From assembly GCA_017303655.1 (NCBI GenBank), contig JAFLCE010000037.1, positions 1 through 37,152 on the forward strand: DNA of 37,152 bases, given 5' to 3'. The position numbers and the translations under genes are program-made. Source of the DNA: Anaerolineae bacterium (GTDB lineage: Bacteria; Chloroflexota; Anaerolineae; Anaerolineales; Villigracilaceae). Below the pieces are notes generated by a model that saw nothing but the letters and a program-made list of their open reading frames with translations, was not told the origin of the DNA and did not search any database. This document shows, in pieces, positions 7,331-14,465 of the stretch (the stretch's first letter is position 1; every line of letters starts with the position of its first letter).

Positions 7331-9025
7331 TTACGAAACGATTTTACTTATAGCCCACATTGCCATTAATTGCCGTTTTGGGATTCTGTTTTTAGGCAAA
7401 TTTGAAATTCGGGCATCTTCATACACTTCTTTTTCAGTATCATATTTCTCAATAAAAGACTTGATTTCATTAACAAGTTGTATGGGAGAAAGAATATCAC
7501 TTTCTCTAGAAACATTCGCCTCTAAAAGCTCTTGTAATTTTTTGGGGCTGCCAATTTTTCCATCAAACTCCTGAGCGAATTCAATCATAAATTTCTGAGA
7601 GTCACCCTTCATCTTACTATGAAGAAAAGCCTCTATAGCTTTTCTAGTTGATGATGTTATGTTTACAACTTCAAATTCTTTTCCAGATCCTAGAAAGACC
7701 GAACAATACCACTTTTTACCATTGGTTTCAGGAGACGGTTCTGACCTTGCATCAAAATTTGTAAGCGCTACAGTCATATTTCCATCTTTGAAAGGGTGCA
7801 TTCGGAATTTCGCGCCATTCTTCTTCTTAGGTGGCGCGTTAAAATTAGCAATGGTTGAACTATTTAAGTTATTTACTAGTTTGTAGCTTTCTGTTTGGTC
7901 AGAAAAATCTAAAGCTCTAATAGGAGGTAGGTTTAACCTTACTCGGATTTCTTTTGCAAGTGCAGCAGACATATGTGGGCAAACAGCATTACCAATTTGT
8001 TTCCATTTGGAACCCTCCCCACCTACAAATTGATAGGTGTATGGAAAACCCATCAATGTAGAAGCTTCTCGAATTGTTGGCAAACGATATTGCCCATCAC
8101 CTACTCTGTTAATTTCTGAAGGAAAAATCAGAGCTTCTCGGGTGCTTGCAGAGCGAGTTGCCATAATTGTGCGACATGGTTTACTCTCATCTTCTGGGAA
8201 TGACATACGACCCATATAAGGGTGATTAGTCTTTGCGAATTTCGCCATTTCCCACTCAACCATATAAAGCCCAGTATCATAAAAATGATCTGTCAATTCA
8301 TCTTTTGATAAGACTAGTTCAGGATAATTTGGATCACTGAAAGAAGAACTATCCTTTGAGATAGGCGATGGCATATTTTTTTTAATATCTTGTAATGTAA
8401 CATGTCTTCTTGGCTTATCTACTCCATGAGTAACGATTGGACTAGGGAATTCTCCAGTTGAGACAATTTCTCCGCAAATAAACCTTTGTCGCGATTGAGG
8501 AGAACCATAGTCAGCCGCTACAAACAAGCCCCCATTATCTTTTGCTCTCAACGCCTCATCATTTGGCTTTTTTCCTACACTTTTAGCCCAGTCGCCTAAA
8601 CCTAAATCTTTAAATGTGTAAACCTCTTGTACCCAATTTCGTGAATTAGGCACGTTCTCCATAAGCCAAGCTTTTAATATCGAATTTGGTTGATGTTTCT
8701 TGACGGCAACAACTCTTAGATAAGCTTCTATCAACCGTACACCTAGAGATTTATCTGCTTTTCCAGCTTTGTTTGCCATAGAGAAGTTAACACATGGTGG
8801 GCTACCAATAATGATTTCTGTATTAGGCAGCGCATTAATTACATCTATACTTTTTTCAAACTCTAAAATATCTCTAACCGTGTCATTAAGACCATGGTTA
8901 AGATTATGCGTTTCAATTGCAGGGCGCCAATTATCAACACCCATGACAATCTTAAATCCTTGTTGGCGGAAACCTTCCGAAAAGCCGCCCGCGCCACAGA
9001 AAAAGTCAATTGCTCGTAGTTGCAT
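7331..9025 (-). CDS. DNA (cytosine-5) methyltransferase of a type II R-M system
   Basis: 564 residues. It transfers a methyl group from SAM to cytosine C5 in the target site, protecting DNA from the neighbouring nuclease. Motifs are in canonical order: I DFFCGAGGFSEGF (8-20), IV GSPPCVNFS with catalytic Cys78, VI MENV (122-125), VIII QSRQRF (177-182), IX-like RTIMATRS (285-292) and X GNAV (345-348). The target-recognition region would fall between VIII and IX. The core ends near residue 370. About 195 further residues, Lys/Asn-rich and AT-rich, form an extra C-terminal region not usual in this family. Divergent from the nuclease gene at 9112 across 86 bases. By partner, the target is probably GATC. 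Confidence 0.92.
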   Translation of the reverse strand: MQLRAIDFFCGAGGFSEGFRQQGFKIVMGVDNWRPAIETHNLNHGLNDTVRDILEFEKSIDVINALPNTEIIIGSPPCVNFSMANKAGKADKSLGVRLIEAYLRVVAVKKHQPNSILKAWLMENVPNSRNWVQEVYTFKDLGLGDWAKSVGKKPNDEALRAKDNGGLFVAADYGSPQSRQRFICGEIVSTGEFPSPIVTHGVDKPRRHVTLQDIKKNMPSPISKDSSSFSDPNYPELVLSKDELTDHFYDTGLYMVEWEMAKFAKTNHPYMGRMSFPEDESKPCRTIMATRSASTREALIFPSEINRVGDGQYRLPTIREASTLMGFPYTYQFVGGEGSKWKQIGNAVCPHMSAALAKEIRVRLNLPPIRALDFSDQTESYKLVNNLNSSTIANFNAPPKKKNGAKFRMHPFKDGNMTVALTNFDARSEPSPETNGKKWYCSVFLGSGKEFEVVNITSSTRKAIEAFLHSKMKGDSQKFMIEFAQEFDGKIGSPKKLQELLEANVSRESDILSPIQLVNEIKSFIEKYDTEKEVYEDARISNLPKNRIPKRQLMAMWAISKIVS

Positions 9026-9111
9026 ATAAACTCATACCTTAGATAGAATTAGGTTATTATTATAAAGCAATACGCTTTTTCGATCAAGTGTTCTATTAAA
9101 GGAGCGATTTT
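9026..9111. promoter_or_regulatory. Divergent promoter region of the R-M system
   Basis: This 86-base AT-rich spacer must hold both promoters. It contains one GATC (9082-9085), the probable recognition sequence, so methylation could feed back on expression. It also holds the nuclease SD AAAGGAG (9098-9104) before a GTG start. No separate C-protein gene or obvious C-box is present. Confidence 0.55.
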
Positions 9112-10467
9112 GTGACTTTACCTTATGATGATGAAGATCCTATTTCAATAGAGAAGTACGCTAGAACTTTACTGAATAGAACGCTCAGAGAAGTTTATCA
9201 AGCATCCCAAACCTATAATATGGGAGCGCGTGGGGCATTAGGGCAAGCTGTAGAAAAACTACATTTTAAATATCAACCTAATAACATTGCTGCACCTGAT
9301 TTTCCTAAAGCGGGTCTTGAATTAAAGGTAACTCCAATCAAAACACTCAAAAATGGGGAATTGGTGGCAAAAGAAAGATTAGTACTTAATATCATTGATT
9401 TCATGGTTGAACATAGTAAATCTTGGGAAGAAAGTTCTTTTTGGCAGAAAAACAAACGTTTATTATTGATGTTTTATTTGCATCACGATAATGCGGCAAT
9501 CTACGATTTATATTTCCGTTTAATAGGTATATGGGATTATCCTGAAAAAGACCTATTAATCATCAAAAACGACTGGAAGATAATTGTAAATAAAATCCGA
9601 AATGGAGAAGCACATTTGATTTCGGAGGGCGATACGATGTATCTAGGAGCTTGCACAAAGGGGGGCGGACATGGGGGAGACTTTCGTAGTCAGCCATTTT
9701 CAAGTGAGCTTGCTAAACAACGCGCTTACTCTCTAAAGAAAAAGTACCTCGACATAATAATTAGCACTTGGCGCAAAGACAAGAGATTGAACGACATTGA
9801 GCCTATTGTAAAAAACGTCAAAGACCTTTCCAACGAAAAATCATTTGAACAACTTGTTATTGAAAAATTCGCACCTTATATCGGTAAATCACCTACTGAA
9901 ATAACCAAGGCACTAGGAGTAAAAATAAATCCTAATGCAAAGAATTTTTTTTCTACCTTGTCACTAAGAGTCTTAGGGGTGAAAACAAAAAAAGTTGAGG
10001 AGTTTGAAAAAGCTGATATTACCTTGAAAACCATTCGCCTTAAACACAACAACATGCCTAAAGAGGATATCTCTTTTCCATATTTTAAGTACAAAGAAAT
10101 AGTAGAGGAAACTTGGTACGAATCAACTTTTAGAAGCTATCTTGAAAAGAAATTCTTCTTTGTAATTTATAAATTCAACAAAAAAGGAGAGTTGAGATTA
10201 GCAAAGGTTATGTTTTGGAATATGCCAGCACGAGATATCGATTCGTATGCAAAACTAGTGTGGGAGCGGACAGTTGAACAAATAAACAATAATAAAGCGG
10301 GTGATCTGCCTAAAAAAAGAGAAAATTATGCTTGCCATGTCAGACCGCATGGTAGAAACGCAAAAGATACCGATGAAACTCCCAATGGCGTTATGCTTGT
10401 AAAAAAATCCTTCTGGTTGAACTCAAAATATATCAGAGATCAAATCTTAGATAAATCTATTGATTAA
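9112..10467 (+). CDS. Sau3AI/MutH-family type II restriction endonuclease
   Basis: 451 residues starting at GTG with AAAGGAG 7 bases upstream. The N-terminal half has the MutH/Sau3AI catalytic layout: GALGQAVE (Glu48), then DFPKAGLELK with Asp63, Glu70 and Lys72, the D-x6-ExK metal site. The C-terminal half (about 245-451, beginning QLVIEKFAPYIGKS) looks like the second, catalytically dead MutH-like lobe that Sau3AI uses to bind a second site. The length is close to Sau3AI. Members cut GATC-type sites, so a GATC specificity is likely but not proven. It pairs with the divergent C5 methyltransferase, and its last 11 bases overlap the vsr remnant running the other way. AT-rich, so probably transferred. 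Confidence 0.88.
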   Translation: MTLPYDDEDPISIEKYARTLLNRTLREVYQASQTYNMGARGALGQAVEKLHFKYQPNNIAAPDFPKAGLELKVTPIKTLKNGELVAKERLVLNIIDFMVEHSKSWEESSFWQKNKRLLLMFYLHHDNAAIYDLYFRLIGIWDYPEKDLLIIKNDWKIIVNKIRNGEAHLISEGDTMYLGACTKGGGHGGDFRSQPFSSELAKQRAYSLKKKYLDIIISTWRKDKRLNDIEPIVKNVKDLSNEKSFEQLVIEKFAPYIGKSPTEITKALGVKINPNAKNFFSTLSLRVLGVKTKKVEEFEKADITLKTIRLKHNNMPKEDISFPYFKYKEIVEETWYESTFRSYLEKKFFFVIYKFNKKGELRLAKVMFWNMPARDIDSYAKLVWERTVEQINNNKAGDLPKKRENYACHVRPHGRNAKDTDETPNGVMLVKKSFWLNSKYIRDQILDKSID

Positions 10468-10680
10468 TAGTTTCGAAAATTTCTAAAACAAGCTCATCTT
10501 TTTTATCTCGAATTTGACACTCCCAAACGACAATAACGATCCAACCGCTTTTTTTAGTTCGCGAATTTTCCGTTTGTCTCGCAGTTTGTTTTTATGAAAT
10601 TTATCTCTCCAGAATTTTTGGTTTGACTTTGGCATATTAGGCTTGCATATAGGGCATCTATGCCAAAAACGCCCATTGAC
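10457..10680 (-). pseudogene. vsr: vsr mismatch endonuclease remnant (5'-truncated, frameshifted)
   Basis: On the minus strand the sequence reads NGRFWHRCPICKPNMPKSN then KFWRDKFHKNKLRDKRKIRELKK, the core of very-short-patch repair endonucleases (usual form HGCFWH-C, then the K--FW--K---N--RD segment). At an A7 tract (10548-10554) the frame breaks. With one extra A it continues SGWIVIVVWECQIRDKKDELV to a TAG at 10457-10459, matching the Vsr C-terminal GW-V-VVWEC motif. The first ~60 residues, including the N-terminal helix and catalytic Asp, are absent: the gene starts exactly at the palindrome 10678-10690. Vsr repairs T:G mismatches from deaminated methylcytosine and commonly travels with C5 methyltransferases. 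Its tail overlaps the nuclease gene by 11 bases, so it was part of this locus. Confidence 0.8.
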
Positions 10681-10690
10681 CTCCGAGGTC
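10678..10690. repeat. REP-like palindrome at the vsr/RAYT junction
   Basis: GACCTCCGAGGTC, a 6+1+6 palindrome. The vsr-homologous sequence begins immediately beside it. Confidence 0.8.
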
Positions 10691-10702
10691 TGGGGTTCAA
10701 AT

Positions 10703-11380
10703 CTACCTCTCCAACCCCTCCACATACTTCCGAAACTCCTCATCCACCTGTCGGTTCTGAATATACTCCGCCACAAACTTCTTATACTCCTCCCCCGTCC
10801 CAAAATTCTCGCTGATAAATTCACGGTTCACCAGCGTCCCATTGCGCAAGCCCAGCCACTCCAGATAGTTCGAAAAATCCCACATCTCTGGCGCAGCCGC
10901 CAGCCCATCCTTCACCGGGTTCGCATGGATGTACGCGCATAAGGTTAGCAAGTGCTTGTAAGTTGTAACCGGCTTGGCTTGGAACTGTCCCTGAAAGAGC
11001 GCGCCTGTCCGCTCAAAGCGCTTGTTGATGGCTTTGGTGTAAGAGATCAAAAACTTTTGCATGGCGAGGGATACTTGCTTTGAGGCTTCTCCGCGTCCGG
11101 AGACTTCCGGTCTTAAGACTTCCGAAGTCTTTAAGACTTCGGAAGTCTGTCCTTCAACCTCGGAGGTCTGGTGCTTTGCCACCACCTTTACCAAAATATG
11201 ATAATGCGTTGGCATCAGACAATACGCAATCACCTCCACCCGTCCGTGCAGGTAACGCTTAATGCCTTTAAGGAAATAAACATAATTCTCGCGTTCCATA
11301 AAAACAACCTGACGGTTATTTCCGCGATTGTAGAAGTGATAATACTGCTCGGGAAGAAAAGGAATTTCTCTGCGTGGCAT
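10703..11380 (-). CDS. REP-associated tyrosine transposase (RAYT, Y1/IS200-like)
   Basis: 225 residues. The family nicks and joins single-stranded DNA at REP hairpins through a 5'-phosphotyrosine. The N-terminus MPRREIPFLPEQYYHFYNRGNNR is classic, the HuH motif is MPTHYHILV (His59, His61), and the nucleophile is probably Tyr114 in LISYTKAINKRF, followed by GALFQGQFQAK and the YIHANPV motif. The start at 11380 is chosen at the conserved MPRRE. The longer frame upstream only translates flanking repeats. Residues ~70-95 are an insertion made by four in-frame palindrome copies (TSEV repeats), placed between HuH and Tyr helices where the fold tolerates loops. All catalytic residues are intact. Confidence 0.9.
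   Translation of the reverse strand: MPRREIPFLPEQYYHFYNRGNNRQVVFMERENYVYFLKGIKRYLHGRVEVIAYCLMPTHYHILVKVVAKHQTSEVEGQTSEVLKTSEVLRPEVSGRGEASKQVSLAMQKFLISYTKAINKRFERTGALFQGQFQAKPVTTYKHLLTLCAYIHANPVKDGLAAAPEMWDFSNYLEWLGLRNGTLVNREFISENFGTGEEYKKFVAEYIQNRQVDEEFRKYVEGLER
11102..11168. repeat. Four palindrome copies inside the transposase gene
   Basis: Copies at 11102-11113 (degenerate GACTTCCGGTCT), 11117-11129 (GACTTCCGAAGTC), 11135-11147 (GACTTCGGAAGTC) and 11156-11168 (AACCTCGGAGGTC). The three intact or near-intact copies start 18 and 21 bases apart, and all four keep the reading frame, encoding TSEV three times and PEVS once. Confidence 0.85.
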
Positions 11381-11391
11381 AAGTCCTCTTA

Positions 11392-11443
11392 GACCTCCGA
11401 GGTCTGTGCGAAGCCTCCCGTAGGGGCAAAGACCTCGGAGGTC
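11392..11443. repeat. REP-like palindrome pair upstream of the transposase
   Basis: GACCTCCGAGGTC (11392-11404) and GACCTCGGAGGTC (11431-11443) lie 26 bases apart in opposite orientation, with an internal CCTCCCGTAGGGG segment between them. They sit just upstream of the transposase start. Confidence 0.8.
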
Positions 11444-11499
11444 TGGGTATTCAAGGGGTCTCAACCTAGTTACCCCATCATGAAAAAAGTATAGCATAA

Positions 11500-12010
11500 A
11501 CCCAATTATTTTCCTTGGCTATCCGAATGAATTTCCTCCACCCGCCGCCTGCTCATCCTATATCCATCCTTCGTCCATCCTATATCCATCCTATATCCCC
11601 TCTCATAATCGCCCCCCCAACCCCAATGTAGCTCCACAGTAGCTCCACATAGCCTCCACAAAAGCCCCGCACCTGACCTGAAACCTGGCATTTGGTACTA
11701 CCTATCAGCTCATCCTATAGTCATCCTATACTGATCCCATACTGAACCTATAGTCAACCTATACTCATCCTATACTAACTCTCATTTTCCCCCTCTTACC
11801 GCCCCTTGACCACCAATGTAGCTCCACATAGGCTCCAATCTGTTCCCAATGTGTTCCCACAGTGTGTCCACAGTGTTCCCAATGCGTCTCCACAAAAGCC
11901 CCCTAAAAGCCAACAGCTAATAGCTAATAGCTAATAGCTAACCGCCAACCGCCAACCGCCAACTATTACCAATTACCCCTTCCCTATTCCCTAAATCCCC
12001 ATAAAATATC
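11500..12010. repeat. Gene-free spacer of degenerate tandem repeats
   Basis: I see no gene here. The stretch holds repeats of TCCTATA/TCCTATAC type (11565-11600 and 11711-11780), and GTAGCTCCACA in three or four copies (11628, 11639, 11818), with a diverged duplication of the surrounding ~100 bases. It also has AGCTAAT/TAGCTAA units (11920-11940) and CCGCCAA units (11942-11961). The minus-strand frame over 11506-11691 only translates these repeats. Confidence 0.65.
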
Positions 12011-12028
12011 CCCCAAGGAGAACTACCC

Positions 12029-13363
12029 ATGGGCGTGATGATGCAAACTTTTTACTGGGACTGTCCCAGAGAAGACGGAAAAGAATTCCAATGGTGGAAC
12101 TACATCCACCGCGAAATACCCGGGCTGGCAAAGGCGGGCTTCACCTCGCTCTGGCTGCCACCCGTCCACAAAGCCGCCAATCTATTCGGACCTTCCATGG
12201 GCTACGACCCATATGACTATTATGACCTCGGCGAGTTCGACCAAAAGGGTGGCGTCCCTACCTGGTTTGGCACGCGCACAGAGTTGAATCAGCTCATTGA
12301 AAGCGCACACAAGCACGGGCTGAGTCTGATCGCGGATATGGTCCTCAATCATAACTCCGGTGCCGATGCGCAGGAAGTCAATCCCATCACCGGTCAACCA
12401 CGTTGGACAGTCTTCAATTCCAAAAGCGGACGCTTCACACGTAACTGGGAGTCGTTCCACCCCAGCATGTATGAGTCTTGGGATGAGATGACATTCGGCG
12501 ACATGCCCGATCTCTCGCATCGCAATCCCTATGTGTATGCCGAGTTACTCAAGCTCGCGCGCTGGCTCATCGAAGAAGTCGGCTTCGACGGTTTTCGCTA
12601 TGACTTCGTCAAAGGCTTTGCCGCCAACACCGTCACTGCCATTCAAGAATATCGCTACATGAAGAACGGCGCCTATCACAAACCCTATGGCGTCGCCGAA
12701 TATTGGGACAACGCCGCCAACACCCTGCACTGGGTCAATGAAGCCAACGAGTCCAATTACAACCCGGTCGACGCCTTCGACTTCCCCCTGCGCGAATTGC
12801 TCAAAGGCATGTGCGATACCTACGGCTTCAGCCTCAAGACCCTCGTCCACGGCGAATCAGTCCTCAAGGCACAACCGAACAGCACCGTCACCTTTGTTGA
12901 GAACCACGACCTGCGTGATGAAGGTCGCCCGATCAGCAACGACAAACTGCTCGCCTACTCCTACATCCTCACGCATGAAGGCTATCCCTGCATCTTTTGG
13001 AAAGACTACTTCAACTACAACCTCGCCCTGCGCGATACCCCCAACGGCATCGACGCCCTCGTGGATGCTCATAACAAACATGCAGGCGGCGACACGAACA
13101 TCCTCTACCTCTCCGATGATCTCTACATCATGCAGCGCGGCGGTCACGACTCACAACGCGGGCTGATCTACGTCCTTAACAACCGCGGCGACGACTGGCG
13201 CGGAGAATGGGTCACCACCAAGTGGAGCAACGCCTCATTCTCACCCGTAGCTTGGTGGGGCAAAAACGACCTTCATCGCCCCGCCGACGCATCCACCAGT
13301 GCCGACGGACGCGCCCAATTCTTCGCCCCTGCCAGAGGCTATGCCGTCTACGCCTTGAAGTGA
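12029..13363 (+). CDS. GH13 alpha-amylase, cytoplasmic
   Basis: 444 residues, hydrolysing alpha-1,4-glucans. All four GH13 regions are visible: I DMVLNH (103-108), II FDGFRYDFVKG with nucleophile Asp192, III GVAEYWD with acid/base Glu224, and IV FVENHD with Asp294. No signal peptide is present (MGVMMQTFYWDCP is the barrel start), so it probably acts inside the cell on glycogen or imported maltodextrins. The C-terminal beta domain (about 360-444) is the short amylase type. AAGGAG lies 8 bases upstream of the ATG. It is flanked by repeat-rich spacers on both sides and has no sugar-transport or glycogen genes beside it. GC-rich codon use suggests it is a native gene. Confidence 0.93.
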   Translation: MGVMMQTFYWDCPREDGKEFQWWNYIHREIPGLAKAGFTSLWLPPVHKAANLFGPSMGYDPYDYYDLGEFDQKGGVPTWFGTRTELNQLIESAHKHGLSLIADMVLNHNSGADAQEVNPITGQPRWTVFNSKSGRFTRNWESFHPSMYESWDEMTFGDMPDLSHRNPYVYAELLKLARWLIEEVGFDGFRYDFVKGFAANTVTAIQEYRYMKNGAYHKPYGVAEYWDNAANTLHWVNEANESNYNPVDAFDFPLRELLKGMCDTYGFSLKTLVHGESVLKAQPNSTVTFVENHDLRDEGRPISNDKLLAYSYILTHEGYPCIFWKDYFNYNLALRDTPNGIDALVDAHNKHAGGDTNILYLSDDLYIMQRGGHDSQRGLIYVLNNRGDDWRGEWVTTKWSNASFSPVAWWGKNDLHRPADASTSADGRAQFFAPARGYAVYALK

Positions 13364-13370
13364 TTCTCCT

Positions 13371-13570
13371 ACCGCGAAGCACGCAAAGAGCGCAAAGAAA
13401 AAGCTTTAAATCTTAGCGTCCGTAGCGTGCTTCGCGGTTCGCTTTAAATCTTGGCGTCCTTGGCGCACTTGGCGGTTCAATAGGCACGCAAAGAAAGTGT
13501 CAGAGACTCAAAGAGAAGAAAAAAACTTTGTGACTTTGCGCCTTAGAGACTTCGTGGTTCGTTTTCAGAC
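13371..13570. repeat. Diverged tandem repeat and long hairpin after the amylase
   Basis: ACCGCGAAGCACGC (13371-13384) pairs perfectly with GCGTGCTTCGCGGT (13425-13438), and could end the amylase transcript. The second arm begins a run of related units: CTTTAAATCTTAGCGTCCGT and CTTTAAATCTTGGCGTCCTT (about 13403 and 13441), then a third more diverged copy ending CTTCGTGGTTCG (13551-13562). Similar CGCGG/AGCGGTTAACC pieces recur at 14161 and 14409. Confidence 0.6.
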
Positions 13571-13659
13571 GAGTGCTGGCGGTTCATTATTTTATCCCCA
13601 TGCAAAACCGGACTTCGTAACGAACAACTATCCAACTACCAAACTATCCAACTACTCAA

Positions 13660-13935
13660 CTAACAATTCCCATCCTCACCCGGCATACACATATCCCCCT
13701 GATACAACTGCCAGTGAGTCATCAGCTTCTCCAACGCCTTAATATACGGCTGGATCTCATCTCCGCTCACAATGCGTTCGTTGTTCGTGATCACCGGCAA
13801 CGCCAGCCCCTCAAACATCGTCAGCGCCTCGGCAGGCTCCACGATCACCCGGTCATATCCCAACACCATCTCACGGAACTCCGCCTCGATCGTATCTGCC
13901 TGCGGACTCTTCTCTTCGCGATAAAGTTTTATCAT
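13660..13935 (-). CDS. Glutaredoxin-like protein lacking the CxxC
   Basis: 91 residues with a thioredoxin/glutaredoxin-fold pattern: first strand and helix [20 protein letters not shown], a middle strand DRVIV, the cis-Pro segment [18 protein letters not shown], then a helix [11 protein letters not shown]. The usual CPYC redox pair is replaced by SPQA, so it cannot be a dithiol oxidoreductase. Two Cys occur in the tail ([10 protein letters not shown]). A stretch upstream, AGGAGATGTGTGA, supplies an SD for the ATG at 13935. Function is unknown: a binding or scaffold role is more likely than redox catalysis. The gene stands alone between repeat-rich spacers. Confidence 0.65.
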   Translation of the reverse strand: MIKLYREEKSPQADTIEAEFREMVLGYDRVIVEPAEALTMFEGLALPVITNNERIVSGDEIQPYIKALEKLMTHWQLYQGDMCMPGEDGNC

Positions 13936-13978
13936 TCACACATCTCCTACCCCATCAGACGCTTTTACTCACAACTAT

Positions 13979-14155
13979 CTTCCACCTCACCACTGCCTTC
14001 CGCCCTCTGCCCTCTGCCTTCCGCCTTCTGCTTACTGCCCACTGCCTTCTGTCTTCTGCCTTCTACCTACTGCCTTCTGCCTTCTGCCTTCTACCTACTA
14101 GCCTTCTGCCTTCTACCTACTAGCCTTCTGCCTTCTGCCCACTCCCTTCCTTCGC
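13979..14155. repeat. Polypyrimidine tandem repeat (CTTCTGCC-type)
   Basis: About 175 bases of C/T-rich sequence made of repeated CCTTCTGCC, CTTCTACCTACT and close variants, some perfectly duplicated (CTACCTACTAGCCTTCTGCC appears twice near 14091-14135). There is no credible gene; the plus-strand frame across it is a translation of the repeat. The strand bias could favour slippage or triplex formation. Confidence 0.75.
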
Positions 14156-14192
14156 GCCCATAGCGGTTAACCTCTCTTCCTCCATCAAACCC

Positions 14193-14228
14193 AAAACGTC
14201 CCGCGAATACCCCTCGCTGGGACGTTTT
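14193..14228. terminator. Terminator-like hairpin in gene-free spacer
   Basis: AAAACGTCCC (14193-14202) pairs perfectly with GGGACGTTTT (14219-14228), with a 16-base loop that can partly pair. The A/T ends would suit either strand. No gene on either strand obviously ends here, so it may be left from a decayed gene or insulate the region. Confidence 0.45.
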
Positions 14229-14271
14229 CAATCTATCTATCTCTACTTAAAATCTCACCGTACGCATCTTC

Positions 14272-14290
14272 AATCCCGAAGGGATGACAT
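14272..14290. repeat. AATCCCGAAGGGATGACAT repeat, copy 1
   Basis: A short hairpin (ATCCC GAA GGGAT) with a conserved GACAT tail. Further copies lie at 15350-15367 and 15400-15418. Related hairpins CCCCTTCGGGG (14313-14323) and CTCCTTCGGAG (14361-14371) lie nearby. This is a second interspersed family, distinct from the GACTTC palindromes. Confidence 0.7.
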
Positions 14291-14453
14291 ATTCTAAGCA
14301 AAGCCTATAACACCCCTTCGGGGTTGCCCGCACACCTTATGAAAATCTATAATCATTTCACTCCTTCGGAGTTGTGACTGCTTAAAATCTCTTCCTTCGC
14401 GCTCTTCGCGAGTTTAGCGGTTAACCTTAAGACCCCATCCCATTCCCATACGG

Positions 14454-14465
14454 TACAATCATCCC
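14454..14465 (+). promoter_or_regulatory. Leaderless promoter of the 14466 gene
   Basis: TACAAT at 14454-14459 is followed by six bases (CATCCC) and the ATG at 14466. There is no room for an SD, so the transcript probably starts at or just before the ATG. Confidence 0.55.

Larger units (their letters stand above)
10678..11443 (-). mobile_element. RAYT transposase unit bounded by REP-like palindromes
   Basis: The unit consists of the Y1 transposase gene with GACCTCCGAGGTC at 10678-10690 on one side and GACCTCCGAGGTC plus GACCTCGGAGGTC at 11392-11404 and 11431-11443 on the other. A single palindrome on one side and an inverted pair on the other is the standard arrangement of RAYT genes with their REP/REPIN sequences. 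The left palindrome abuts the vsr remnant, so the unit appears to have replaced the 5' half of vsr. Confidence 0.7.

Noticed and set aside
11102-11168. Possible CRISPR array (repeats at 18-21 bases)
   Set aside because: Repeats are 13-base palindromes with 5-8 base gaps, no spacers of useful length and no cas genes in the window.
11381-11497. N-terminal extension of the transposase to 11497
   Set aside because: The extra 39 residues translate the flanking palindromes; the conserved protein begins MPRRE at 11380.
11506-11691. 61-codon minus-strand frame in the repeat spacer
   Set aside because: It translates tandem repeats and has no SD or family resemblance.
13714-14163. 149-codon plus-strand frame
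   Set aside because: Its second half only translates the CTTCTGCC repeat and its first half is antisense to the glutaredoxin-like gene.
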